From assembly GCF_013386165.1 (NCBI RefSeq), contig NZ_JACAOS010000012.1, positions 62,001-126,000 of the forward strand: a stretch of 64,000 bases of DNA. Direction: 5' to 3'. Within the stretch, counting starts at the first letter, position 1, and each line of letters opens with the position of its first letter. The notes under the pieces are model-generated. The model saw only the letters and a program-made list of their open reading frames with translations, made no database searches and was not told the DNA's origin. Both the position numbers and the translations under genes were made by a program. Source of the stretch: Pseudomonas gingeri (GTDB taxonomy: Bacteria > Pseudomonadota > Gammaproteobacteria > Pseudomonadales > Pseudomonadaceae). This document shows positions 35,048 through 42,718 of this stretch, piece by piece.

Positions 35048-35470
35048 CTATTCCCAGTTGCCCAGGTCGGTGTTGTAGCCATCGCCACCGGGTTGCCCGT
35101 CCTTGCCGTAGAAGATCAGGTCGAAGGGACCGTGCTCGCCGGGATAGCGATAGCCGAACGCATGGCCATAGGGGTCCAGCAGGTCGCTGGGTTTGGCGTA
35201 GGGGCCGTTCCAGTTATGCACGTTGGCGGGCGCGGTGGTCAGGTCGACCAGGTTCCTGGGCGGCGTCCCGACATCCAGCGCGTAACCCTCGATCTTCATC
35301 GACAGGCTGGCCAGCTGCGCCTTGCCGGCGCCGTACTTGCCCTTGTCGACATTGGTCCCGACCTGGCGCACGACAATGGTCGCGACCACACCGAGGAGGA
35401 CGATTACCGCGAGCATTTCCAGCAGGGTGAAACCTTGGTGACGGTAACGCAGCGAGCGACTGGCGGTCAT
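35048..35470 (-). CDS. gspG: Major pseudopilin GspG
   Basis: 140 residues. Prepilin leader of about 13 residues, cleavage QG-FTLLEMLAVIVLLGVVATIV. The GspG core has DPYGHAFGYRYPGEHGPFDLIFYGKDGQPGG, including the calcium-loop region typical of major pseudopilins. No prepilin peptidase gene lies in the window, so processing would rely on a peptidase encoded elsewhere, such as PilD. Confidence 0.93.
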   Translation of the reverse strand: MTASRSLRYRHQGFTLLEMLAVIVLLGVVATIVVRQVGTNVDKGKYGAGKAQLASLSMKIEGYALDVGTPPRNLVDLTTAPANVHNWNGPYAKPSDLLDPYGHAFGYRYPGEHGPFDLIFYGKDGQPGGDGYNTDLGNWE

Positions 35471-35482
35471 GGCGGCTTCCTT

Positions 35483-36691
35483 TCAGAGGTTATTGGTCAG
35501 GCTCATCAACGGCAGCATGATGGCCAGCATGATCAATCCGACCAGGGCGGCCATCACCAGGGTCAGGGACGGCACCAGGGCGGCGAGCAGGCGGTCGATA
35601 TGGCGCTTGGCCTCAGCGTCGAAAATGCTCGCGACCTTGAGCAGCAGGCGGTCGAGTTGCCCGGACTCCTCACCGACCTGGATCATCTGCAGCGCCAGTT
35701 CCGGGAAGGTTGCGGTGGTCTCCATCGCGGCCGACAGTCGGCTGCCGTCCTTGACCCGGACGATGGTTTGTTCCACCGCGTCGCGAACCACCTGGTTGCG
35801 GCAGACCTGGCGGGCGATATCGAAGGCACTGATCAGCGCCACGCCCTGGCTCAGCAGGGTGCCGAGGGTATGGGCCAGGCGGGCGGTTTCCAGGCGCAGC
35901 AGCAAGGGGCCGATCACCCAGGCGCGGAGCATCTGCCGATCCCACTGCAAGCGCCCTTGCGGCGTGTGCAGGCGCTGCACCCACCAGCCGATCAGCACGG
36001 CCATGGCGCCGAGCAGGTAGAGGATGTAGTTGCCGAGGAACTGACCGAGGGCGAGGATCGCTTCGGTGATCAGCGGCACGGGCACGCCGAGGCCGCTGAA
36101 GATCGGCACGAATTGCGGCACCACATAGGCCAGCAGCAAGACCAGCGAGCCGAGTACGCCGACCAGCAGGAAGGCCGGGTAGATCAGCGCATTGACCACC
36201 TCGCCGCGGACTTTCTGCGCCCGTTCCAGGTAGCTCGCCAATTGCCCGAGGGTTTTACCCAACGCGCCGCCGGCTTCCCCGGCACGCACCAGGCTGAGGT
36301 ACAGCGGCGAGAACGGCGGGCCTTCCAGGGACATCGCCGCCGACAGCGGCTGGCCGCCCTTGACCCGGTCGCGGATGCGTTCGAGCAAGCGCCGGGACTG
36401 GGGTTTAGCCGGTTGGCGGACCAGGGTGTTCAAGGCCCGCTCCAGCGGTTGGCCGGCGTCGAGCAAGGTGGCGAGTTGCTGGGTGAAACGCTCCAGTTCG
36501 TCAGCGTTCAGGGGCGGGCGCTTGAACCAGCTTCCAGTCGCTGCGCTGCCGGCCACTGCCGGTTCGAGCTGCAACACCAGCAGGCTGCGCTCCTGCAACT
36601 GGCTGGCGGCGTCGTCTTCGCCCTCGGCGTCCAACGCGCCGCTGACGGTGCTGCCGGTGGGGTCCAGGGCGCGATAACGATAGTGTTCCAT
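35483..36691 (-). CDS. gspF: Type II secretion inner-membrane platform protein GspF
   Basis: 402 residues with two T2SSF domains (about 70-190 and 270-390) and three membrane helices (ALIYPAFLLVGVLGSLVLLL; FLGNYILYLLGAMAVLIGWW; LVMAALVGLIMLAIMLPLMSL). The family motifs FTQQLATLLDAGQPLERAL and GEAGGALGKTLGQLA are present. It starts 2 bp after gspE. Confidence 0.93.
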   Translation of the reverse strand: MEHYRYRALDPTGSTVSGALDAEGEDDAASQLQERSLLVLQLEPAVAGSAATGSWFKRPPLNADELERFTQQLATLLDAGQPLERALNTLVRQPAKPQSRRLLERIRDRVKGGQPLSAAMSLEGPPFSPLYLSLVRAGEAGGALGKTLGQLASYLERAQKVRGEVVNALIYPAFLLVGVLGSLVLLLAYVVPQFVPIFSGLGVPVPLITEAILALGQFLGNYILYLLGAMAVLIGWWVQRLHTPQGRLQWDRQMLRAWVIGPLLLRLETARLAHTLGTLLSQGVALISAFDIARQVCRNQVVRDAVEQTIVRVKDGSRLSAAMETTATFPELALQMIQVGEESGQLDRLLLKVASIFDAEAKRHIDRLLAALVPSLTLVMAALVGLIMLAIMLPLMSLTNNL

Positions 36692-36693
36692 GC

Positions 36694-38397
36694 TCAGTCG
36701 CCGCGCGTGACGCGCAGCACCTCTTCCAGGCTGGTGATTCCGGCCAGGGCCTGGCGCAATCCGTCCTCATAGAGGGTACGCAAGCCATTGGCCCGGGCGG
36801 CCTGCTCCAGCGTCGCGGCGTCGGCGTGGCGCATCAGCAGCGAGCGCAGGGTCTCGTTCATCACCAGCAGTTCGCTGAGGGCGCTGCGTCCGCGATAGCC
36901 GTTGCCGGGGGCATTCGGTCGCGGGCGATAGAGGCGGATCGGGCGTTCATCGGTAAAGCGTTGCAGTTGGTGTTCGGCCACCAGTTCAGCCGGCGCCTCG
37001 AAGCTTTCGCGCCATTCCGGGGCCAGCCGGCGCACCAGGCGCTGGGCGAGAATACCGTTGACCGTCGAGGCGATCAGGTAGCTTTCGACCCCCATGTCGA
37101 GCAGGCGGGTGATGCTCGCGGCGGCGCTGTTGGTGTGCAGGGTCGAGAGCACCAGGTGGCCGGTCAGCGAGGACTGAATGGCGATCCGACAGGTTTCCAG
37201 GTCGCGCATTTCGCCGATCATGATCACGTCCGGGTCCTGGCGCACGATGGCGCGCAGCACCCCGGCGAAATCCAGGCCGATGGCCGGCTTGACCTGGATC
37301 TGGTTGATCCCCTCCAGCTGGTATTCCACCGGGTCCTCGACGGTGATGATCTTGCGTTCGGCGGTGTTCAGCCGGGCGAGGGCGGTGTACAGGGTGGTGG
37401 TCTTGCCCGAGCCGGTGGGACCGGTGACCAGCAGGATGCCGTGGGGCCGTTCGAGCACGTCGAGAAAGGCCGCGAGGCGAGCGCCGTCGAAACCCAGGCT
37501 GGGGAAATCGAAGGATACGGTCTGGCGGTCGAGCAGGCGCATGACCACCGACTCGCCGAAGCTGGTGGGCACGGTGGAGACCCGCAGGTCCAGCTCCTTG
37601 CCTTGTACCCGCAGCATGATCCGGCCGTCCTGGGGCAGGCGGCGTTCGGCGATGTCCAGGCGCGCCATGATCTTGATCCGCGAGATCACCGCCGCCGACG
37701 AGCTCACGGGTGGGGCTTCGGCCAGGTGCAGCACGCCATCGACCCGGTAACGGACGTTGAGCTGGTTCTCGAAGGGTTCGATATGAATATCCGACGCGCG
37801 CTGCTCGACCGCCCGCTGCAACAGCAGGTTGACCAGGCGAATCACCGGTGCCTCCGAGGCGAGGTCCTTGAGGTGTTCGATATCGGTCTTCTGGTTGCCG
37901 CTGTCGTCTTCCAGGTTTTCGATCAGCGTGCCCATGGCCGTGCGGCCCTGGCCGTAATAGCGCTCGATCAATTGCTCGATATCGCTGCGCAGGCCGATGG
38001 ACAGGCGTACCGGGCACTGGCAGGCATACTCCAGCGCGTGCAAGGCATGGGGTTGGTTCGGGTTGGCGATCAGCACGTGCAATTCACTGTCGGGCGCCGA
38101 GAGTGGCACCAGGCAATGCTGCTTGAGGAAGCGCGGTGCCAGCTCGGGCGGGTTTTCCAGCAGTTCGGGCGCACTGGCCAAGGCCAGCAGGGGCGCGCCG
38201 AGCAGGGTCGACCAGGCTTGGGCGAGATCCTGTTCCGAGACCAGGCCCAGGCGCGCCAACAGTTCGGTAGCGTCCTGCCGCGCGCCGCCGTCCTGCAGTT
38301 GCTGGGCGCGGTCGAGATCGGCGGGTTTCAGGCGGCCGGCGTCGACCAGCCAGTCGACGGCAAGCCTGCCCAGGTCTTGGGACATCAGGGCGTTCAT
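36694..38397 (-). CDS. gspE: Type II secretion ATPase GspE
   Basis: 567 residues from the ATG at 38397 with GGAGAG about 8 nt upstream. N-terminal MshEN-like domain, then the motor: Walker A GPTGSGKTTTLY, Asp box, Walker B DVIMIGEMRDLET (Gly-Glu-Met where Gly-Glu-Ile is usual) and His box LVLSTLHTNSAAASITRLLDMG. The region that carries the tetracysteine zinc motif in most GspE proteins reads RLAPEWRESFEAP...LYRPRPNAPGNGYRGR with no Cys. It is the first gene of the secretion operon, 60 bp from the bipartite element. Confidence 0.93.
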   Translation of the reverse strand: MNALMSQDLGRLAVDWLVDAGRLKPADLDRAQQLQDGGARQDATELLARLGLVSEQDLAQAWSTLLGAPLLALASAPELLENPPELAPRFLKQHCLVPLSAPDSELHVLIANPNQPHALHALEYACQCPVRLSIGLRSDIEQLIERYYGQGRTAMGTLIENLEDDSGNQKTDIEHLKDLASEAPVIRLVNLLLQRAVEQRASDIHIEPFENQLNVRYRVDGVLHLAEAPPVSSSAAVISRIKIMARLDIAERRLPQDGRIMLRVQGKELDLRVSTVPTSFGESVVMRLLDRQTVSFDFPSLGFDGARLAAFLDVLERPHGILLVTGPTGSGKTTTLYTALARLNTAERKIITVEDPVEYQLEGINQIQVKPAIGLDFAGVLRAIVRQDPDVIMIGEMRDLETCRIAIQSSLTGHLVLSTLHTNSAAASITRLLDMGVESYLIASTVNGILAQRLVRRLAPEWRESFEAPAELVAEHQLQRFTDERPIRLYRPRPNAPGNGYRGRSALSELLVMNETLRSLLMRHADAATLEQAARANGLRTLYEDGLRQALAGITSLEEVLRVTRGD

Positions 38398-38430
38398 GGT
38401 GCTCTCTCCAGGCTCCATGCCTATCGGAAC

Positions 38431-38477
38431 AGCCTGACCCCGAAGCGCTTGGGCGGCTACTGTCAGAAATGACAGTT
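38431..38477 (-). promoter_or_regulatory. Bipartite element, copy 1 (secretion operon)
   Basis: On the gene-sense (minus) strand ACTGTCATTTCTGACAGT is followed by AG, 20 variable bases and CAGGCT. The palindrome arms lie about 60 bp before the gspE ATG, and CAGGCT 33 bp before it. The same parts at the same spacing occur before two other genes (39845 and 39968). Confidence 0.7.
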
Positions 38478-38516
38478 CTGCTGACCGTTGGTCGGGTCGG
38501 AGCAGGCGTTGCGGGC

Positions 38517-39797
38517 CTATAGGGCCTCGGAATCGGCATCGACGGTTTCGCCGGCGGTTTCGCTGATGCCCGCAGCGGTGTGCCCATCCGGCGACAAGGC
38601 GGTGCCGGCGCTGTTGACCCCGCCGCTCAGCGTGCCGTCGTCGGTGACCGCCGTGCCGCCGGCCAGGACATGGCCCTGGTGCAGGCTGCCGCTGGCGGTT
38701 TCGCCGTTGACCAGCAGCGTGTCGTTGTTACCGATGGCTTGCGCGGCGTCGCGGATACCCCCGCTGATCGGGGCCAGGGCGGTACCGGTGGTGGTACTGG
38801 TATTCCAGAAGCAGGCCTCGGTCTCGCCGCTGGTGTTTTTGAAATTGCAGGCGATATGCCCGGAGGCGTTCATGTCGACGGCGCCGTTGTGGGTACTGAC
38901 CTGGGAAACCCCGCCGACCGCTACGGAACTCATGACGATCGGCGTGGCGCTGACACTCGACCAGAAGGCTGTTTGGTGGGTGCTGGTGGCAAAGGTGCAA
39001 TCGCCGACGATATTGCCGAGGGCATTGACCTGGCCGACCTCACAATAGCGGGCCCCGGCGGGGAGGGCGACGGTGACCGCGTTGCTGCTCAGGGAGGTCC
39101 AGACCAGCGCGATGGGTTTGCCCATGCCTGCGGCGCCAGAGGGGCAGTTGGCCAGGACGACGGCCGGGGTGCTGTCGCTGATGTCGCTGACGGCGCAATT
39201 GATCGGGTCGGTTGAGAGCAGGCCCAGCAGGACCCGCACACCTGCCAGCGGCACGGCGCTGGTGCTGCCTGCCGCCCAGTAGACGGGTGTGTGGGTGCCG
39301 TTGCCGCTGATGCTGTCGCCGACGACGATGCCGGTCAGGTTGACGCCGCTGGCTCGGGTGCTGACGTCCGCGCCCAGGCCGAGCAAGCCGCTCAGGGGGG
39401 CGAGCAGTCGCGGGGTGGTGCTCGGACTGCTGGCCTGCCAGGTGACGGCGTTCCAGACGCCGCTGGCGTTCTGGCAACGGCCGACGACGGTAGCGCTGGC
39501 CAGGGCCACATGGTTGATGGCCCCGGCCATGCAGGCATAGCCGGTCACCAGGGGCGCCAGGTCCACTTCGCTGCCCGGTGTCACGGCGATATAGGCGACG
39601 CTGGTGTGGGTGCTGCTGTCCGTGCAGGCACCGACTTCCACGCCGGCATCATTGACCGAGACGGGCGTGCAATTATTGCCGCCGGCGCTGCCTTCATCCA
39701 GCAAGGCCGCTTGGGCCGCGGCGCTGAGTCCGGCGAGGGCCAGACAAAAAATGACAAGGTTGAAGACGACGGTGATGGACGATTTATTCACGTTCAT
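38517..39797 (-). CDS. Exported protein with HAF-like repeats, candidate secretion partner
   Basis: 426 residues. A Sec signal peptide (VFNLVIFCLALAGLSAAAQA) is followed by about seven loose repeats of 45-55 residues, each with a G-x-I/V-V-G-x-C strand and a W/FW core (NVALASATVVGRC, LGNIVGDCTFATSTHQTAFW, SGHIACNFKNTSGETEACFW). The pattern matches HAF-repeat, beta-propeller-like extracellular proteins. Cys pairs recur with the repeats. It sits next to the secretion operon and shares its promoter element, so it may be a cargo or surface partner (inference). Confidence 0.72.
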   Translation of the reverse strand: MNVNKSSITVVFNLVIFCLALAGLSAAAQAALLDEGSAGGNNCTPVSVNDAGVEVGACTDSSTHTSVAYIAVTPGSEVDLAPLVTGYACMAGAINHVALASATVVGRCQNASGVWNAVTWQASSPSTTPRLLAPLSGLLGLGADVSTRASGVNLTGIVVGDSISGNGTHTPVYWAAGSTSAVPLAGVRVLLGLLSTDPINCAVSDISDSTPAVVLANCPSGAAGMGKPIALVWTSLSSNAVTVALPAGARYCEVGQVNALGNIVGDCTFATSTHQTAFWSSVSATPIVMSSVAVGGVSQVSTHNGAVDMNASGHIACNFKNTSGETEACFWNTSTTTGTALAPISGGIRDAAQAIGNNDTLLVNGETASGSLHQGHVLAGGTAVTDDGTLSGGVNSAGTALSPDGHTAAGISETAGETVDADSEAL

Positions 39798-39844
39798 GAA
39801 CTGATCCTCTTGATGTCTCGCCAGGTTCCATACCTGGTCGAAAG

Positions 39845-39891
39845 AGCCTGGGCTTTAATCAGAGGAGCGCCTACTGTCAGAAATGACAGTT
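39845..39891 (-). promoter_or_regulatory. Bipartite element, copy 2 (HAF-repeat gene)
   Basis: On the minus strand: ACTGTCATTTCTGACAGT, AG, 20 bases, CAGGCT, ending 48 bp before the ATG at 39797. The palindrome and its flanks, 29 bp in all (39868-39896), recur exactly as an inverted copy at 39963-39991, giving a symmetric divergent promoter region. Confidence 0.72.
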
Positions 39892-39967
39892 CGTATTACC
39901 GCTCGTCGTTTCGGAGTGGGCCTGTCAGATGAAGAGTGAATGGCCATTTCAGACGAACGGCTATACG

Positions 39968-40014
39968 AACTGTCATTTCTGACAGTAGGCGGTGTGAGAG
40001 TTTGGGGGCAGGCT
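39968..40014 (+). promoter_or_regulatory. Bipartite element, copy 3 (small exported-protein gene)
   Basis: On the plus strand: ACTGTCATTTCTGACAGT, AG, 20 bases, CAGGCT, ending 52 bp before the ATG at 40066. Orientation relative to its gene is the same as in copies 1 and 2. Confidence 0.72.
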
Positions 40015-40065
40015 GATTGATGAAAACGGTTTTAAGTTTTGCGTGTGAATGTTGAGGAGACGGAT

Positions 40066-40443
40066 ATGAGCGGAGTGCTTGAACATCGGATATTCAAGTC
40101 CGGAGTTGGGAGTGATGCTGTTGCGACGGGGTCTGTTTGGGGTGGGCGAAAAATAGTCGCGTCATTTTCATTGGTTATTGCGATCTGTTGTGTCGGAGGG
40201 TTTACTGCTCAGGCGAGCGCTCAGCCTGTGATTGAAACACCCTCAATATCGGGTGCTCAATCGGGTGGAAATGATTTTTCAAATCAGGTTGATGACGAAC
40301 CTGTGCTTTCAGTGCCGCTTCTTGGCTTTGGAGGGCTGACGGACTTCGGGGGGAACGCCCTTCCGCCGCCAGTGAGACCCTCTGCCAGTTGCTCTTCGAA
40401 TAGCTCATGGGAAAGAGCAAAGTATGGATTGCGTGCTTGTTGA
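40066..40443 (+). CDS. Small exported protein of unknown function
   Basis: 125 residues from the ATG at 40066, 7 nt after GAGGAG. The N-terminus is long (28 residues) before a hydrophobic signal segment (KIVASFSLVIAICCVGGF) and a likely cleavage after QASA. The mature part is about 75 residues, low in complexity, with LSVPLLGFGGLTDFGG, a Pro stretch LPPPVRP, and two Cys 15 residues apart near the C-terminus that could form a disulfide. No family is recognised. Base composition is more AT-rich than the neighbours. The shared promoter element links it to the type II secretion operon. Confidence 0.6.
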   Translation: MSGVLEHRIFKSGVGSDAVATGSVWGGRKIVASFSLVIAICCVGGFTAQASAQPVIETPSISGAQSGGNDFSNQVDDEPVLSVPLLGFGGLTDFGGNALPPPVRPSASCSSNSSWERAKYGLRAC

Positions 40444-40721
40444 GACTGAGTACTGCACGTCCCGTCGTTGAACGGTGAGGTCGGCGCGGCCTATTAGAAA
40501 ACTTCATATTCCATGAATGTTTTGTCATTTTTCAGTGGGCGGAAGCGATGACGAGTGCCCGCTAGAATTCAATTAGATAAGTGTCAGGGTGTTTATAAAT
40601 AATTAGTTAATGAACTCGGCCATTTCCTTAATCTACGCATAATGATCGATTGAGAGCCTGCGCAGGTGCAGTCTGCCCAGTGCGGCGGGTTATTCCCTAT
40701 TTCTCATATTGAGTCATTACC
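40444..40721. other. AT-rich intergenic stretch without a gene
   Basis: About 280 bp between the small exported protein and the DUF2790 gene, clearly richer in A/T than the surroundings (for example around 40590-40620). No open frame with a ribosome site is seen. It must hold the promoter of the DUF2790 gene. Low GC together with the low-GC gene upstream hints at acquired DNA. Confidence 0.5.
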
Positions 40722-40937
40722 ATGAATATCTATACCAAGTGCCTGACCGTTGCGGTCGTTCTGTTCAGCGCCCAAACCTTTGCCCTGGACAGGAAAGACA
40801 TTGCGCAAGTTGTCAGCGTGAACTCCGATCCTTATGCCTGCGGTATCACTGACGCGAAGATGACCTACAAGACCCCGAGCGGTGAACTCAAGGAGTACAA
40901 GTACAAGACCTGGGGCAATGGCTGTGCCGGGGATTGA
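40722..40937 (+). CDS. DUF2790 family small exported protein
   Basis: 71 residues: a signal peptide (MNIYTKCLTVAVVLFSAQTFA) and a 50-residue mature domain with DRKDIAQVVSVNSDPYACGITDAKMTY and a second Cys near the end, a likely disulfide. This matches the DUF2790 family, common in Pseudomonas and often induced by stress or metals in published surveys. Function unknown. Confidence 0.82.
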   Translation: MNIYTKCLTVAVVLFSAQTFALDRKDIAQVVSVNSDPYACGITDAKMTYKTPSGELKEYKYKTWGNGCAGD

Positions 40938-40990
40938 TCGAGCGAGTACGTGGGCGGCCCGTTGGATAAGCGGTGGGCTGGCGGGATAAA

Positions 40991-41054
40991 ACAAGCGGGC
41001 TTGCCCGCGAAGATCGGCCGCTGTTGACGGCCTCTTCGCGGGCAAGCCCGTTTG
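40991..41054. repeat. REP hairpin, GCGGGCTTGCCCGC type
   Basis: Near-perfect 23-bp arms (ACAAGCGGGCTTGCCCGC and on, with the mirror ending GCAAGCCCGTTTGT) around an 18-bp loop. It lies between the convergent DUF2790 and oprD-type genes and could end transcription from both sides. Confidence 0.85.
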
Positions 41055-41091
41055 TCGTAGTGATATAACGCTCAGGACTTGCGTCGGTTTC

Positions 41092-42444
41092 CTACCAAAG
41101 CGGGACCACGTAGCTGACGTAGAAGCGGTTTTCATCCTGAATCGTCTGGCCGGTGATGTCCGGGCTTGCGTGGGCATTCTGCCAGCGCACGCCGAGGCCT
41201 TTCAGCTCGCCGCTCGGGACGTTGTAGGCGAGGGAAATGTCGCGTTCCCACTCATTGGCGTCGGGGTTGGCTGGGGTGCGGATCTGGTCGCCATGGACAT
41301 AGGTGGTGGCGAACACCAGACCGTCCACGCCCAACTTGGCGAAGTCATACTTGTACTGTGCCAACCAGCTGCGCTCGCCGGCGTGCTGGAATTTGTTCAA
41401 TTGCATGTTGGTCAGTGCCGGGGTGTCGGCGCCCGAACCCGGGCCCTGGAGTTCGGCACCGCTGTTCAAGCCGGAGTCCAGGTAGGGGAAGTCGCTGCTG
41501 CCGCTGTTCTTCTGCACGCCGAGGCCAACGGTGTGACCGGCCAGGCTGTAGCTTTCCATCAGGCTGATGGTCGACTGGTTGATCCGGCCCTTGGTCAGGC
41601 CATTGCCGTAGTAACCGGCTGCGGCGTACTGGCTGTCGCCGTCGGCATTGCCACCGGTCCCCAGGCTGCGGTAGGCACGGAAGTCGCTATCGATGGCGCC
41701 GACAGGCAGGGCGTCATGACGCTTGGCGCCGAGGAAGAACTGTTGGTAGTAATCCGACAGGTCCGAGTACCAGGCGCTCAGCGTGGTGTTCTCGATACCG
41801 GCGTAGTCGGCGCCGCCGTAGAGGAAGCGATCGCTCTTCTTGGTGCCGCCGGCGGTGATCATGCCGGTGTCACCGGTTTCGTTACGGATCTTGGTCTGGG
41901 TGATATCACCCACGGTGAAGGTGAAGTTATCCAGGTCCTTGGACACCAGTTGTGCACCGGTGTTGGTCTGGCGGTACAGACGGCCATCGGTGTTGGCCAG
42001 CATCGGGTTGTTCTGGTACAGGGTACCGACCCGCAGTTCATCCTTCAGGAAGCGCGCCTTGAACGTCGGGCTGAGTACGCCGAACTGGTCGACGGACTTG
42101 CCGTTGTCCAGCGGGAACATACTGCCGGGGTAGCGGCCCTGGTGGTTCTTGTCGTCCAGGTCGCCGCCGGAATCGAGTTTCAGGCCGTAGAACGCCTGCA
42201 GGTCCAGACCCAGACCGATGGTGCCTTCGGTGTAGCCGGACTTGAAGTCGAACTGGAAGCCCTGACCCCAATCGTGATAGCTCTTGGCCTTGGCCGAGCT
42301 GCCACTGACGCCTTGGCCGTCCTGGTTCAGGTAACGGTTAAGGAGGGTCACGTCGGCGTGACTGTCATCGATAAAATCCGCGTGGGCGCAGATCGTGACA
42401 CTCGCCAGAGCGGCGCCCATCAGAGGGCTTAACAGCTTGTTCAT
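41092..42444 (-). CDS. OprD-family outer-membrane porin
   Basis: 450 residues, signal peptide MNKLLSPLMGAALASVTICAHA, then an 18-strand barrel of the OprD kind: DSHADVTLLNRYLNQD, YHDWGQGFQFDFKSGYTEGTIGLGLD, PLDNGKSVDQFGVLSPTFKARF, and a terminal strand ENRFYVSYVVPLW ending in an aromatic residue. OprD/Opd/Opp proteins take up amino acids, aromatics or carboxylates; the substrate of this one cannot be read. Confidence 0.92.
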   Translation of the reverse strand: MNKLLSPLMGAALASVTICAHADFIDDSHADVTLLNRYLNQDGQGVSGSSAKAKSYHDWGQGFQFDFKSGYTEGTIGLGLDLQAFYGLKLDSGGDLDDKNHQGRYPGSMFPLDNGKSVDQFGVLSPTFKARFLKDELRVGTLYQNNPMLANTDGRLYRQTNTGAQLVSKDLDNFTFTVGDITQTKIRNETGDTGMITAGGTKKSDRFLYGGADYAGIENTTLSAWYSDLSDYYQQFFLGAKRHDALPVGAIDSDFRAYRSLGTGGNADGDSQYAAAGYYGNGLTKGRINQSTISLMESYSLAGHTVGLGVQKNSGSSDFPYLDSGLNSGAELQGPGSGADTPALTNMQLNKFQHAGERSWLAQYKYDFAKLGVDGLVFATTYVHGDQIRTPANPDANEWERDISLAYNVPSGELKGLGVRWQNAHASPDITGQTIQDENRFYVSYVVPLW

Positions 42445-42682
42445 TGGGTTCGGATCCTAGTCACAGAATTGAAATAAGAGCAGCAAACTCTTGAAACAAT
42501 TAAGGAGTGGCCATGTGACAGTTCTGAGTCAAACGTCGGTTTTGACGGATGAAATTAAATTTAAGAAATGAACTTTTCGACGTGTTTTTCGTCGGTTCGG
42601 TCGGTTTTTTGGGTGCACATTATGGATAAATAAATCAAAAATAATGACTTTAGGTATTCAAGGATTAAGCCTTATGGTGCTA

Positions 42683-42704
42683 TTTTGGATTTATTAATCC
42701 AAAA
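42683..42704. promoter_or_regulatory. 22-bp palindrome before the SDR gene
   Basis: TTTTGGATT and AATCCAAAA, perfect 9-bp arms around TATT, centred about 25 bp before the SDR ATG. The size and position fit a TetR-type operator, and a TetR gene lies just downstream of the SDR gene. Confidence 0.6.
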
Positions 42705-42718
42705 TTGAGTGCGCAATC

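Noticed and set aside
36826..38472. 548-residue plus-strand open frame opposite gspE
   Set aside because: Antisense shadow of a high-GC gene; gspE on the other strand is unmistakable.
38459..38476. LexA box for the secretion operon (CTGT-N8-ACAG fits)
   Set aside because: The centre (CAGAAATG) is far from the AT-alternating LexA core, unlike the box at 58756. Kept only as an open alternative.
38457..38477. Pho box for the secretion operon, since Hxc in P. aeruginosa is phosphate controlled and CTGTCAT occurs
   Set aside because: A Pho box needs direct CTGTCA repeats 11 bp apart. Here the second arm is inverted (TGACAG), so the site is a palindrome.
39868..39991. Insertion sequence ends, because of the 29-bp inverted repeats
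   Set aside because: The 66 bp between them hold no transposase, there is no target duplication, and a third copy lies elsewhere at a promoter with fixed spacing to CAGGCT.
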